Origin: Sphingobium indicum B90A | GTDB taxonomy: Bacteria; Pseudomonadota; Alphaproteobacteria; Sphingomonadales; Sphingomonadaceae | Assembly (NCBI RefSeq): GCF_000264945.2 | Contig: NZ_CP013070.1 | Location: 124,001-188,000 of the forward strand | Length of the DNA: 64,000 nucleotides | Direction: 5' to 3' | Shown here: one piece after another, positions 17,620-26,380 of the stretch | Layout of the letters: the number at the start of each line of letters is the position of its first letter | Position numbering within the stretch: the stretch's first letter is position 1 | The notes under the pieces: generated by a model | Databases searched by the model: none | The model's input: the letters and a program-made list of their open reading frames with translations, nothing else | What the model was told of the DNA's origin: nothing | Made by a program: the position numbers and the translations under genes

Positions 17620-19074
17620 ATGGTCAAGCCTCGCACGCTCTATGAAAAGATTTGGGACGCGCATGTCGTCGAACGCCGTCCCGATGGCACCTGCCTGATC
17701 TATATCGATCGCCATCTCGTGCATGAGGTGACGAGTCCCCAGGCGTTCGAAGGACTGCGCCTTGCGGGCCGCAAGGTGCGTCGCCCCGATCTGACGCTGG
17801 CGGTGCCCGATCATAACCTGCCGACCACGGCGCGCCGCGATGCGGCGGGCAAGCGCATTCCCATCGCCGATCCGGAAAGCGCGCAGCAGCTTGCGGCGCT
17901 GGAACGGAACGCGCCGGAATTCGGCGTCCGCCTGATCGGGGACGCGGACCCGGAACAGGGCATCGTCCATGTCGTGGGGCCGGAACAGGGCTTCACCCTG
18001 CCGGGCACGACTTTGGTCTGCGGCGACAGCCATACCAGCTCGCACGGCGCGCTGGGCGCGCTGGCCTTCGGCATCGGCACGTCGGAGGTGGAACATGTGC
18101 TGGCCACCCAGACGCTGCTCCTGAAACAGTCGAAGACGATGGAGGTCGTGGTCGAGGGCGAGCTGGGTTTCGGCGTCACGCCCAAGGATGTCGCGCTGGC
18201 GATCTGCGGCCGCATCGGCACGGCGGGCGGCACCGGCTATGTTATGGAATATCGCGGTTCCGTCTTCCGCGACATGTCGATCGAGGGTCGACTGACCGTC
18301 GCCAACATGTCGATCGAGGCGGGCGCGCGATCCGGCCTGTTCGCGCCCGACGAAAAGACCTTCGCCTATCTGGAAGGCCGCCCCATGGCCCCCAAGGGCG
18401 CGGAATGGGAGGCGGCCGTCGCCTATTGGAAGACGCTTGCGACGGACGAAGGCGCGGTGTTCGACAAGAGCGTCGTCATCGACGCCGCCGACATCGTCCC
18501 GAACGTCACATGGGGCACCAGCCCGGAGGATGTCGTGCCGGTGACGGGTGCGGTGCCCGATCCAGAGAGCTTCGCCGACGCCTCCAAGCGGGCGGCCGCG
18601 CAGAAATCGCTCGACTATATGGGGCTTTCCGCCGGGCAGCGGATGGAGGATGTGGTCATCGAACATGTCTTCATCGGCAGTTGCACCAACAGCCGGATAG
18701 AGGATCTGCGCGCCGCCGCCGCCCTGCTCAAGGGCCGCCATATCGCCAGCGGCATCAAGCATGCCATGGTCGTGCCCGGTTCCGGGCTGGTCAAGCGCCA
18801 GGCGGAAGCCGAAGGGCTGGACCGCATCTTCGTGGAGGCCGGTTTCGAATGGCGCGAGCCGGGCTGTTCCGCCTGCCTGGGCATGAATCCGGACAAGGTG
18901 CCTGCGGGCGAGCGCTGCGCCTCCACCAGCAACCGCAATTTCATGGGTCGGCAGGGGCCGGGGTCGCGGACGCATCTTGTCTCGCCCGTCATGGCGGCGG
19001 CGGCCGCCATCACCGGACATCTGACCGACGTGCGCGAATTGATGGGTGAAAAAAGGGGAGAGGCGGTCGCATGA
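17620..19074 (+). CDS. leuC: 3-isopropylmalate dehydratase large subunit
   Basis: Aconitase-family subunit that, with LeuD, isomerises 2- to 3-isopropylmalate in leucine synthesis. The [4Fe-4S] ligands are Cys355 (GSCTNSR), Cys416 and Cys419 (CSACLGMN). The N-terminus [11 protein letters not shown] and [16 protein letters not shown] are family landmarks. Length 484 residues, slightly above the usual 465-470. The 3' end overlaps a 37-aa gene that in turn overlaps leuD. Confidence 0.97.
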   Translation: MVKPRTLYEKIWDAHVVERRPDGTCLIYIDRHLVHEVTSPQAFEGLRLAGRKVRRPDLTLAVPDHNLPTTARRDAAGKRIPIADPESAQQLAALERNAPEFGVRLIGDADPEQGIVHVVGPEQGFTLPGTTLVCGDSHTSSHGALGALAFGIGTSEVEHVLATQTLLLKQSKTMEVVVEGELGFGVTPKDVALAICGRIGTAGGTGYVMEYRGSVFRDMSIEGRLTVANMSIEAGARSGLFAPDEKTFAYLEGRPMAPKGAEWEAAVAYWKTLATDEGAVFDKSVVIDAADIVPNVTWGTSPEDVVPVTGAVPDPESFADASKRAAAQKSLDYMGLSAGQRMEDVVIEHVFIGSCTNSRIEDLRAAAALLKGRHIASGIKHAMVVPGSGLVKRQAEAEGLDRIFVEAGFEWREPGCSACLGMNPDKVPAGERCASTSNRNFMGRQGPGSRTHLVSPVMAAAAAITGHLTDVRELMGEKRGEAVA

Positions 19075-19184
19075 AAAAGGTATTCTGGCTGCTGGCGCTG
19101 GGCGCGCTGGCAAGTGCCGCCATGGCGGCGACCCTGGGGCGCGCGGAAGACACGCCGCGCCCGGAGAGCAAGCAGGCGCATTGA
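19071..19184 (+). CDS. 37-aa membrane or exported peptide between leuC and leuD
   Basis: Small gene linked to both neighbours: its ATG overlaps the leuC stop (ATGA) and its stop shares one base with the leuD start (TGATG). The product begins [20 protein letters not shown], a signal-peptide or single-membrane-helix sequence with an AxA-type site, then a short charged tail ([14 protein letters not shown]). No family is recognised. It may be a real micropeptide or mainly a translational coupler that carries ribosomes from leuC to leuD. Codon use is normal for this genome. Confidence 0.6.
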   Translation: MKKVFWLLALGALASAAMAATLGRAEDTPRPESKQAH

Positions 19185-19777
19185 TGGACAAGCTGAATAT
19201 CGTCGAAGGCCGCGCCTATCCGTTCGGGATGAAGAATGTCGACACCGACATCGTCATCCCGGCGCATTGGCTGAAGACCATCAGCCGCGCCGGTCTGGGC
19301 CGGGGCGCCTTCGAAGTGCTGCGCAAGGAGCCGGGCAATGTCTTTGACGATCCGGAATATGCGGGCAGCCCGATCCTGATCGCGGGCGACAATTTCGGCT
19401 GCGGGTCCAGCCGCGAGCATGCCGCCTGGGCGCTGGCCGACCTGGGCATCAAGGTGGTGATCGCGCCCAGCTTTTCCGACATATTCTCCGGCAACGCGTT
19501 CAAGAACGGCATATTGACGGTGGTCCTGCCGCAGGAGGCCATCGACCGGCTGATGGAGGTCGCCCGGACGGACCCGATCCATGTCGATCTGGAGCATCAG
19601 ACGGTCACGACCCGGTTCCAGGACCGCTTCCAGTTCGAGATCGATCCCTTCCGCAAGCATTGCCTGCTCGGCGGTCTGGACGAGATCGGACTGACGCTGG
19701 GGCAGGCGGACGCGATCGGTGCGTTCGAGGCGAAGGACGCCGGCGCGCGTCCCTGGCTGGCGCCCGCCGTTGCGTAA
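19184..19777 (+). CDS. leuD: 3-isopropylmalate dehydratase small subunit
   Basis: Swivelling-domain partner of LeuC. Landmarks: [39 protein letters not shown] and [17 protein letters not shown]. Start at 19184 gives 197 residues, the normal size; the frame is open upstream to 19046 but that part overlaps the 37-aa gene and leuC. Together with leuC this supplies the complete isomerase; leuA and leuB are not in the window. Confidence 0.96.
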   Translation: MDKLNIVEGRAYPFGMKNVDTDIVIPAHWLKTISRAGLGRGAFEVLRKEPGNVFDDPEYAGSPILIAGDNFGCGSSREHAAWALADLGIKVVIAPSFSDIFSGNAFKNGILTVVLPQEAIDRLMEVARTDPIHVDLEHQTVTTRFQDRFQFEIDPFRKHCLLGGLDEIGLTLGQADAIGAFEAKDAGARPWLAPAVA

Positions 19778-19837
19778 GCGTCGCGATCTTCCTATTTCGG
19801 ATCGGACGATCCGTTTCACCTTTTACGGGGCACAGGC

Positions 19838-20161
19838 ATGACCACTTTCGACGACCGCGAAAAGGCCTTTGAAAACATGTTCGCGCACGACCAGGAGATG
19901 CAGTTCCGCATCCAGGCGCGGCGCAACCGGCTGCTCGGCGAATGGGCTGCGGCGAAGATGGGCCTGACGCCCGAAGAAACGGACGCCTACGCCAAGGCGG
20001 TCGTGCAGGCCGATTTCGAGGAAGCAGGCGACGAGGATGTCATCCGCAAGCTGATGGGCGACATGACCCAGGCCGGAATCGACATCGACGAAGCAGGCGT
20101 CCGCGCCGCGCTGGACGAGCAGCAGGTCATCGCCCGCCGCATGTTCATCGAAGCCCAATAA
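19838..20161 (+). CDS. DUF1476 protein, F1-ATPase inhibitor zeta-type
   Basis: 107-residue, highly charged alpha-helical protein. The start FDDREKAFENMFAHDQEMQF is the DUF1476 signature. The Paracoccus member is the zeta subunit that blocks ATP hydrolysis by the F1Fo-ATP synthase; sphingomonad members are presumed equivalents but inhibition varies between species. It is followed by bolA and grxD in the same direction. Confidence 0.9.
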   Translation: MTTFDDREKAFENMFAHDQEMQFRIQARRNRLLGEWAAAKMGLTPEETDAYAKAVVQADFEEAGDEDVIRKLMGDMTQAGIDIDEAGVRAALDEQQVIARRMFIEAQ

Positions 20162-20180
20162 GCGTCAGGACCGTTCCGCC

Positions 20181-20414
20181 ATGCCGATGGCTGCCGAAGA
20201 AATAGCGGACATGATCCGCGCCGCGATCCCCGATGCGCAGGTCGAGATCACCGACCTTGCCGGCGACGGCGACCATTATGCGGCGCGCGTCGTGGCGGAG
20301 AGTTTCCGGGGCATGAGCCGCATCGCGCAGCAGCGGGCGGTCTATGCCGCGCTGGACGGGCGCATGGGCGGGGTGCTCCACGCCTTGCAACTGACAACCG
20401 CCGTCCCCAATTAA
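20181..20414 (+). CDS. BolA family protein
   Basis: 77-residue BolA/IbaG-type protein that probably handles [2Fe-2S] clusters with a CGFS glutaredoxin. The core AQVEITDLAGDGDHYAARVV and SFRGMSRIAQQRAVYAAL matches the class with the conserved histidine of the cluster-binding loop. The gene encoding the natural partner, a CGFS glutaredoxin, follows 43 nt downstream, which is a common genomic pairing. An alternative start is ATG 20187. Confidence 0.93.
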   Translation: MPMAAEEIADMIRAAIPDAQVEITDLAGDGDHYAARVVAESFRGMSRIAQQRAVYAALDGRMGGVLHALQLTTAVPN

Positions 20415-20457
20415 CCGCCATTGGACAAAGCCCGCGCCGTTTTGGCGCCTGACAGGA

Positions 20458-20802
20458 ATGGACCAGATAATGACCGACGCCGTGCAGCAGCGGATCGCCG
20501 ACATCGTGAACGGCAATGATGTCGTGCTTTTCATGAAGGGCACGCCGCTCTTTCCGCAATGCGGCTTTTCCAGCCGCGCCATCGCGATCCTGGAGCATCT
20601 GGGCGTCGCCTATGACAGCGTGGACGTCTTGCAGGATCAGGCGATCCGTCAGGGGATCAAGGCCTTTTCCGACTGGCCGACCATTCCCCAGCTTTATGTG
20701 AAGGGCGAATTCGTCGGCGGCAGCGACATCATGATGGAGATGTACGAGGCCGGCGAATTGCAGCAGTTGATGGCCGACCAGGGCGTCGCCGCAGCCAACT
20801 GA
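20458..20802 (+). CDS. grxD: Grx4-type monothiol glutaredoxin
   Basis: Monothiol glutaredoxin that binds and delivers [2Fe-2S] clusters, using glutathione as a ligand. The CGFS active site occurs in LFPQCGFSSRA; KGTP and WPTIPQLYVKGEFVGG complete the glutathione-binding surface. Length 114 residues. An in-frame ATG at 20470 (MTDAVQQR) is an equally credible start. Adjacent to bolA, its expected partner. Confidence 0.95.
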   Translation: MDQIMTDAVQQRIADIVNGNDVVLFMKGTPLFPQCGFSSRAIAILEHLGVAYDSVDVLQDQAIRQGIKAFSDWPTIPQLYVKGEFVGGSDIMMEMYEAGELQQLMADQGVAAAN

Positions 20803-20827
20803 ACGGCTGAACGAAACGAATGTGGCA

Positions 20828-20857
20828 GGCGGTCCGGGTCATCCGGGCCGCCTTTTT
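20828..20857 (+). terminator. rho-independent terminator of grxD
   Basis: Stem GGCGGTCCGG / CCGGGCCGCC (one G-T pair) with loop GTCAT, followed by TTTTT. It ends the DUF1476-bolA-grxD unit. Confidence 0.88.
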
Positions 20858-20936
20858 CATGTCCTCCTGTCATTGAGGGCGCCCTTTTGCGTCGCCGGTC
20901 TGGTTTGGCGCTCGCTCGACCTAAGGAAGACCGGGT

Positions 20937-20972
20937 GGGAGGATGCGGCGGAGACTGGCGCCGCATCCTCCC
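20937..20972. repeat. isolated 13-bp inverted repeat
   Basis: GGGAGGATGCGGC and its perfect complement around a 10-nt loop, with no T run, in the 362-nt gap between grxD and the blaI-like gene. It is not related to repeat families A-E. Apart from this, the grxD terminator and the BlaI operators, nothing else is recognisable in the gap. Confidence 0.7.
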
Positions 20973-21118
20973 GGGCAGTCAAACGATGGGTATGGCAAAG
21001 GCAACGCAAAGCCCGTGCCAGCCGTCGGGAATCAGCCCTATCGGCGTCGCGGAAAGGTTAACGCCGCCGGAGCCGGTCGCCAGGCTGTAAACCCCGCCGA
21101 CGGTCCGTGACCGCACGC

Positions 21119-21157
21119 TTGACTACAGATGTAATCAATGCGATTACGTGTGTAGTC
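21119..21157 (+). promoter_or_regulatory. promoter with two BlaI/MecI-type operators
   Basis: Two 16-bp dyads, GACTACAGATGTAATC (21121-21136) and GATTACGTGTGTAGTC (21142-21157), each contain the TACA-NN-TGTA core (second copy with one change) recognised by BlaI/MecI repressors. They coincide with a candidate promoter, TTGACT (21119) and GATTAC (21142) with 17 nt between. Transcription from it would start about 10-15 nt before the blaI-like gene, so the message has almost no leader. Confidence 0.75.
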
Positions 21158-21164
21158 GATTCTG

Positions 21165-21548
21165 GTGCGGATGATGGTCGTGGGCGAGAAGATCAGCGAG
21201 GCGGAACTGGTGGTGATGGAGGCGCTGTGGGAGCGCGCGCCGCAGACCGCCGCCGATGTGGCGGACCGGGTCGCCGCCGGGCGCGACTGGAGCGTCCAGA
21301 CCGTCAAGACGCTGCTGTCCCGGCTGATGGCCAAGGATGTCATCGCCGCCGACCAGGACGGCCGCCGCTTTTTATATCGCCCGCTCGTCGCGCGGGAGGA
21401 GTATGTTGCCAGCGAGTCGGGGCGCCTGGTGAACCGGCTGTTCGGCGGGCGGGTGTCGCCTCTGGTGGCCCAGCTCGCCAGCCAGGACCAGTTGACGGCG
21501 GAGGACATCGCCGAACTTGAGGAAATCCTGAAGGGGTTGAGATCATGA
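21165..21548 (+). CDS. BlaI/MecI/CopY family repressor
   Basis: Winged-helix repressor of the penicillinase-repressor family. The recognition region is ISEAELVVMEALWERAPQTAADVADRVAA followed by WSVQTVKTLLSRLMAKDVI, and the C-terminal half is the dimerisation and cleavage region. Length 127 residues from the GTG; ATG 21171 is an alternative. It overlaps the following metallopeptidase gene by 4 nt. Autoregulation through the two upstream operators is likely. No beta-lactamase gene is nearby, so the wider regulon is unknown. Confidence 0.92.
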   Translation: MRMMVVGEKISEAELVVMEALWERAPQTAADVADRVAAGRDWSVQTVKTLLSRLMAKDVIAADQDGRRFLYRPLVAREEYVASESGRLVNRLFGGRVSPLVAQLASQDQLTAEDIAELEEILKGLRS

Positions 21549-23050
21549 GCGTGTGGATCGCCGAAACACTGATCGCGACGACCCTGCTGATGGCGCTGGT
21601 CATGCTGCTGCGGCGTCCGGTGGCGCGCTGGTTGGGGGCGGGGGCGGCCTATTGGCTGTGGCTGCTGCCGCTCGCCCGCATGGCGTTGCCCGCCCTGCCG
21701 CGGGATGTCGCCAGCCCCTCGCCCCTGCAGCGGGCGGTCGACCAGGCGGGCCTGCCCCGCTTGCTGGATGCGGCGCCGGCGGGGCTCCCGGTCCGGTCGG
21801 AATGGAGCATTCCCTGGCTGGAGATCGCGGCCTCGCTCTGGCTTCTGGGTGTCGTCCTTTTCCTGGCGGTGCAGGCGATCGGCTATGTCCGCTTCCGCCG
21901 CTTCATCCTGAAGGGCGCGACGCCGATCGGGGAAGAGGGCCGGATACGCATCGTCAGCAGCCCGCAGGCGGGCGGACCGCTCGCCTGCGGGGTGTTCCGC
22001 CCCGTCATCGTCCTGCCCGTCGACTTCGCGCTGCGCTTCGACCCGCAGGAACAAGCCATGGCGATCGCCCATGAGCGCGCCCATCATCAGGGCGGCGACC
22101 TGGCCGCCAATATGGTCGCGCTGCTGCTGCTGGGCCTGCACTGGTGCAATCCGGTCGCCTGGATCGCCTATCGCGCCTACCGGGCGGATCAGGAGCAGGC
22201 CTGCGATGCGCGGGTCTTGTCGCTCCACGGCCGGGATCAGGCGCATGTCTATGGCCGGGCCATCCTGAAGGCCGCCGGTGGCCGCCAGTTTGCCGGCGCC
22301 TGTCATCTCAATCGCATAACCGCGCTCAAAGGGAGGCTGAAAATGCTGTCTGCCCATGAAATGTCGCTGCGCCGCATCAGTTGGGGCATGGCGGCCGTCG
22401 CCCTGGTGACGGCATCCGGCCTGGCGCTGACCGCGTCCGGCAGCCGGGCGGCGCAGCAGGTCGCCGCGATCACCGACAAGGTGGATTCGATGAACTTCGG
22501 CAGGCTGGCCGATCTGGTCGCGCAGCCCGCCTCCGCCAGCGAGATCGCGCTGCCCGAAGCGCCGGAAGTCGCCGTTCCGACGCCCTCCCCGTCCGATCCG
22601 AAGGACGCCGGGGAGATGGCCGCCCTACCGCCTGCTCCTCCCGCGCCGCCTGCTCCTCCGGCGCCCGTGGCCGACATGGTCCCGCCTGTCCCGCCGGTTC
22701 CCCCGGCGCCGCCCGCAGGCCTGCGCGACCGGGGCGACCGCGCCCTATCCCACGCCGTGCCGAACGAAGCGGAAATCCGCCGCATGGTGCCGCATGTCGA
22801 CGTCGCCAATGGCTGCGAGAACGGCAAGGGCGTGAGCCAGCGGGAGACGGTGGACGCCGATGGCCGCCGCCATATCCGCGCCCGCATCTGCCAGGAGGAG
22901 ATCGAGGCGCAGGCCCATCGCGCCGCCCGCGCCGGATTGATCGCGGCCCGCGCCCAGATCGCCGCGGCCGCCCGGATGTCGGACAAGGTCCGGGCCGAGG
23001 TGTTGCGCGATCTGGACCGGGAGATCGCGCATATGGACGGAGAGGATTGA
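21545..23050 (+). CDS. BlaR1-like M56 family metallopeptidase
   Basis: Integral-membrane zinc protease expected to inactivate the BlaI-like repressor on receiving a signal. N-terminal helices (ETLIATTLLMALVMLL, ASLWLLGVVLFLAVQAIGYV) flank a loop; the zinc motif HERAH is at residues 176-180. After a further helix the C-terminal half is unusual: a proline/alanine-rich stretch (PPAPPAPPAPPAPVADMVPP) and an Arg/Glu-rich tail replace the penicillin-binding sensor domain of classical BlaR1. It therefore probably senses something other than beta-lactam directly. Confidence 0.88.
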   Translation: MSVWIAETLIATTLLMALVMLLRRPVARWLGAGAAYWLWLLPLARMALPALPRDVASPSPLQRAVDQAGLPRLLDAAPAGLPVRSEWSIPWLEIAASLWLLGVVLFLAVQAIGYVRFRRFILKGATPIGEEGRIRIVSSPQAGGPLACGVFRPVIVLPVDFALRFDPQEQAMAIAHERAHHQGGDLAANMVALLLLGLHWCNPVAWIAYRAYRADQEQACDARVLSLHGRDQAHVYGRAILKAAGGRQFAGACHLNRITALKGRLKMLSAHEMSLRRISWGMAAVALVTASGLALTASGSRAAQQVAAITDKVDSMNFGRLADLVAQPASASEIALPEAPEVAVPTPSPSDPKDAGEMAALPPAPPAPPAPPAPVADMVPPVPPVPPAPPAGLRDRGDRALSHAVPNEAEIRRMVPHVDVANGCENGKGVSQRETVDADGRRHIRARICQEEIEAQAHRAARAGLIAARAQIAAAARMSDKVRAEVLRDLDREIAHMDGED

Positions 23051-23118
23051 CGGCCCAGGCCCAAGGCGCGCCGCCACCTGCCCCATGACGGCTTTGGCGC
23101 GGCTGCCGCGCCCATGGT

Positions 23119-24294
23119 TCAGACCGCCACGATCTCCGGCAGGATGGCGTCGAGCAGCAGCATCCCGGCAGGCTCGACGCAAAGCCGCCGACCTTCCTGC
23201 CGCACCAGGCCATGGCCGGCCAGCCGCGCTACCGCCTCCGCATCGACCAAATCCTCCACCGGCAGGCTCGACAGCCGCGCGATCCTCTCCAACTCCACGC
23301 CTTCGGCAAGCCGCAGCCCCATCAACAGCGCTTCCCTGGCCCGGTCGCGCCCGTCGAGCGGCTCCTCGCCTTGCAGGCCATGGCCATTGCGCGCCACGGC
23401 GTTCATCCAGTTTTCCGGCTTCCTGTGGCGCAGCGTCGCCAGCCCATCGCGGCGGCCATGCGCGCCGGGGCCTACGCCGACATAGTCGCCATAGCGCCAG
23501 TAGGTGAGGTTATGCCGGCTTTCCTGCCCCGGCCGGGCGTGGTTGCTGATCTCATAGGCGGGCAGGCCGGCGGCCGCGGTCATCGCCTGCGTGGCTTCAT
23601 AGAGATCGGCGGCATGGTCCGGATCGGCCGGCTTCAGCCCGCCCTGCGCCGCCAGCGTCGCGAAGCGGGTGCCCGGTTCGATGGTGAGCTGGTAGAGGGA
23701 GAGATGGCCGGTGCCGAAGGACAGCCCCCGCGCCAGTTCGCTCTCCCAATCCGCCAGGCTCTGGCCGGGGCGGGCATAGATCAGGTCGAAATTCACCCGG
23801 CCGAACGCTGATTGCGCCACGTCCAGCGCCGCCAACCCCTCCCGCACGTCATGGGCGCGGCCGAGGAAATGCAGCGCCTCATCCTCCAGCGCCTGAAGGC
23901 CCAGCGATACCCGGTTCACCCCGGCCGCCGCCAGGTCCGCGAAGCGGGCGGCCTCCACCGAACTGGGATTGGCCTCCAGCGTGATCTCGATGTCGCGTGT
24001 CGGCCGCCAGTGGCGCGTGGCCGCGTCGATCAGCGCCTCCACGATGTCGGGCGGCATCAGCGACGGCGTGCCCCCGCCGAAGAAGATCGAGGAGAGCGGC
24101 CGGCCGCCGCTCAGCGTCGCTTCATGGGCAAGGTCGCTCAGCAGCGCCGCGCGCCAGGCGGCGTTGTCGATCTCCGCCCGGACATGGCTGTTAAAATCGC
24201 AATAAGGACATTTGGAAACGCAAAATGGCCAATGCACATATAAGGCCAGGGGTTCATCGGGCGCGGCAGCGGAGATAAAGGGGTCGGGCGACAT
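23119..24294 (-). CDS. hemW: radical SAM coproporphyrinogen III oxidase-like protein HemW
   Basis: Radical SAM protein of the HemN/HemW family. The cluster motif CxxxCxxC (Cys25, Cys29, Cys32) is in YVHWPFCVSKCPYCDFNSH; HVRAEID follows, then GGGTPSLM, and the C-terminal HemN domain. HemW lacks the extra N-terminal cysteine seen in true HemN enzymes and is thought to insert or carry haem. Start at 24294 is chosen because MSPDPFISAAAPDEPLALYVHW aligns with the family; the frame is open to 24417. Its start codon overlaps that of the divergent CAP gene by 2 nt. Confidence 0.92.
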   Translation of the reverse strand: MSPDPFISAAAPDEPLALYVHWPFCVSKCPYCDFNSHVRAEIDNAAWRAALLSDLAHEATLSGGRPLSSIFFGGGTPSLMPPDIVEALIDAATRHWRPTRDIEITLEANPSSVEAARFADLAAAGVNRVSLGLQALEDEALHFLGRAHDVREGLAALDVAQSAFGRVNFDLIYARPGQSLADWESELARGLSFGTGHLSLYQLTIEPGTRFATLAAQGGLKPADPDHAADLYEATQAMTAAAGLPAYEISNHARPGQESRHNLTYWRYGDYVGVGPGAHGRRDGLATLRHRKPENWMNAVARNGHGLQGEEPLDGRDRAREALLMGLRLAEGVELERIARLSSLPVEDLVDAEAVARLAGHGLVRQEGRRLCVEPAGMLLLDAILPEIVAV

Positions 24295-24928
24295 GAGTGG
24301 GGGCGTTCTTAAACGGCTTTGGCCTGCGCGGCTAGCGCTGCTGGGGATATTGGCGGCAGCGGCAGGGCAGGGCGGCGCGGAGCCGTCGCCTGGGGCGAGG
24401 CCGTTGCCGCCCGCCATGCCCGCTTCCTATTACGGCCTTGAGGAAGCGGACCGGGACGAGGGGCTGATGCGCGACGTCGTGCTGGGCATGCACAATGAGG
24501 AGCGCGAATCGCTGGGGCTTTCGCCATTGGCCTGGGACAGCGCCCTGGCCGCCGATGCGGCCCGCTATGCGCGGCAGATGGCGCAGACCAACATCTTCCG
24601 CCATTCCGCCCGCGCCAGCCGCGCCGTTCCCAGCGGCGAGAATCTGTGGATGGGATCGCGTGGCCTGTACGATTATGAGGTGATGGTCGGCTCCTTCCTC
24701 GATGAGAAGCGGCTGTTCCGGCGGAGCGGCAAGCTGCCCGACCTCAGCGTCACCGGCCGATGGGAGGATGTCGGCCATTACACCCAGATCATCTGGCGCG
24801 GCACCCGCAAGGTCGGCTGCGCCCTGGCGGAAGGACAGAGCTACGATTATCTCGTCTGCCGATATTATCCGGCGGGCAATGTCTTCGGCCGCAATCCGCT
24901 GGATGGGGAGGATGGCGCCCAATCCTGA
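24293..24928 (+). CDS. exported CAP (SCP/PR1) domain protein
   Basis: Predicted secreted or periplasmic protein. An N-terminal hydrophobic signal (LARLALLGILAAAAGQGGA-type) is followed by a CAP domain: MHNEERESLGLSPLAWDSAL, then FRHSARA, SGENLW and the signature GHYTQIIWRGTRKVGCA. Two cysteines near the end (GCA, VCRYYPAG) may form a disulphide. Function in bacteria is mostly unknown. The start codon at 24293 shares CATG with the hemW start on the opposite strand. Confidence 0.88.
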   Translation: MSGGVLKRLWPARLALLGILAAAAGQGGAEPSPGARPLPPAMPASYYGLEEADRDEGLMRDVVLGMHNEERESLGLSPLAWDSALAADAARYARQMAQTNIFRHSARASRAVPSGENLWMGSRGLYDYEVMVGSFLDEKRLFRRSGKLPDLSVTGRWEDVGHYTQIIWRGTRKVGCALAEGQSYDYLVCRYYPAGNVFGRNPLDGEDGAQS

Positions 24929-24940
24929 CGGGACGGCGGC

Positions 24941-25387
24941 CTATTTCCGAAATTGCTCCGCCGCCGCGCAGGCGAGTTGGTCGGCCCGCTCATTTTCGGG
25001 GTGGCCGGCATGGCCCTTCACCCACTGCCACGTCACCTTGTGGCGCGCCGCGGCCCTGACCAGTTCCTGCCAGAGCTCCGCATTCTTCACCGGCTTCCTG
25101 TCGGCGGTCTTCCAGCCATTCTTCTGCCAGCCGAAGACCCATTTCGTGATGCCGTCCATCACATATTTGCTGTCGGTATGGAGCGTCACCCGGCAGGGGC
25201 GCTTCAACGTCTCCAGCGCCTGCACGGCCGCCATCATCTCCATGCGGTTGTTGGTCGTCTGCGCTTCCCCGCCGGAGATTTCCTTCTCCTTCTCTCCGAA
25301 GCGCAGCACCGCGCCCCAGCCGCCGGGGCCGGGATTGCCCTTGCACGCGCCGTCGGTGAAGATTTCGACCTGCGGAAGGTCGCTCAT
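24941..25387 (-). CDS. rnhA: ribonuclease HI
   Basis: Removes RNA from RNA-DNA hybrids. The catalytic acidic residues are Asp12 ([16 protein letters not shown]), Glu50 (NNRMEMMA), Asp72 (HTDSKYV) and Asp about 136 (ERADQLA), with the basic handle region [17 protein letters not shown]. Length 148 residues. Its start overlaps the thrB stop by 4 nt; ispH-thrB-rnhA is a conserved alphaproteobacterial order. Confidence 0.97.
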   Translation of the reverse strand: MSDLPQVEIFTDGACKGNPGPGGWGAVLRFGEKEKEISGGEAQTTNNRMEMMAAVQALETLKRPCRVTLHTDSKYVMDGITKWVFGWQKNGWKTADRKPVKNAELWQELVRAAARHKVTWQWVKGHAGHPENERADQLACAAAEQFRK

Positions 25388-26376
25388 GCGCCGAGCAGCA
25401 CGGCCGGATCGGCGCTGGCGTAGAATTCCAGGCGGCGCAGATAGGCGAGCGGATCCTTGCGCGTCACCAGCGCGTCGGCGGGCGTGTTGATCCAGTCATA
25501 GGCGCGGGTCAACAGGAAGCGGAGCGCCGCGCCCCGGCAGAGGACGGGAAAGGCGGCGCGTTCCGCTTCGGTCAGCCCATGCGTTTCCCGATAGCCGGCG
25601 CAGAGCGCCGCCGCCCGATCCCCATGGCAGGTCGCGCCGTCATGGCTGAACGACCAGGCGCTGTGCGTGACGGCCAGGTCGTAGGCGCGGATGTCGGTGC
25701 AACTGAAATAGAAGTCGATGAGGCCCGTCACTTCATCGCCCAGCATCAGCACATTGTCGGGGAAGAGATCGGCATGGATCACCGACCGGGGCAGGTCGGC
25801 GGGCCAATGCGCGTCGAGGAAGGCCAGTTCGTCCGCCACCCGCGCACCCAGGCCGGGGGCGATCCGGTCGAAATCCTCGCCGCATTTCGCCGCCAGTTCA
25901 TGCCAGCCGGGCAGGTCGAGGGCATTGCGTCGCTCGCCGGTGAAGCCCTCCGCCGCGCGATGCATCTCGCCCAGCGCGGCGCCCGCTGCGCGGGCCTGGC
26001 CCACGGTCGGCTCGGTCACGGAGATGCCGGTCAGGAATTCGATCAGGCAGGCGGGGCGGCCGGCGAGCTGCTGAAGCCGCTTCCCCTCCCGATCCGCGAT
26101 GAAGCGCGGGACCAGGCAGCCGCGCGCGCCCAGATGGTCGAGCAGGTCCATGAAGAAGGGCAGGTCCGCCTCGTCCACCCGCTTTTCATAGAGGGTCAGG
26201 ATATAGCGGTGGCCTCCCCCGGAACCCAAGGCGCCGTCATGGCCGGTGGTTTCGAGCAGGTAGTTGCTGTTCTCCACCCCCTCCGCGATGCCCTTGGCGG
26301 AAACGAGGCGTCCGGCGTCGTAGCGAGTGAGGAAAGCGTCGATCTCTTCGGCGGGAACCTGGGTATAGACGGCCAT
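25384..26376 (-). CDS. thrB: homoserine kinase
   Basis: Aminoglycoside-phosphotransferase-fold homoserine kinase (ThrB of the alphaproteobacterial/Pseudomonas class, not the GHMP kinase), phosphorylating homoserine in threonine synthesis. The N-terminus [22 protein letters not shown], the segment GVENSNYLL, and the catalytic loop [13 protein letters not shown] with the following GLIDFYFSC are characteristic. Start 26376 gives 330 residues. It starts 4 nt after the ispH stop and is probably in one transcript. Confidence 0.94.
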   Translation of the reverse strand: MAVYTQVPAEEIDAFLTRYDAGRLVSAKGIAEGVENSNYLLETTGHDGALGSGGGHRYILTLYEKRVDEADLPFFMDLLDHLGARGCLVPRFIADREGKRLQQLAGRPACLIEFLTGISVTEPTVGQARAAGAALGEMHRAAEGFTGERRNALDLPGWHELAAKCGEDFDRIAPGLGARVADELAFLDAHWPADLPRSVIHADLFPDNVLMLGDEVTGLIDFYFSCTDIRAYDLAVTHSAWSFSHDGATCHGDRAAALCAGYRETHGLTEAERAAFPVLCRGAALRFLLTRAYDWINTPADALVTRKDPLAYLRRLEFYASADPAVLLGA

Positions 26377-26380
26377 GGAG

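Noticed and set aside
16795..19191. A 798-codon minus-strand frame across the GST and leuC region
   Set aside because: It is antisense to well-supported genes and its His/Arg/Gly-rich translation has no recognisable domain.
21165..23050. A beta-lactam resistance locus
   Set aside because: The regulator and metallopeptidase resemble BlaI/BlaR1, but there is no beta-lactamase or penicillin-binding sensor domain, so resistance cannot be claimed.
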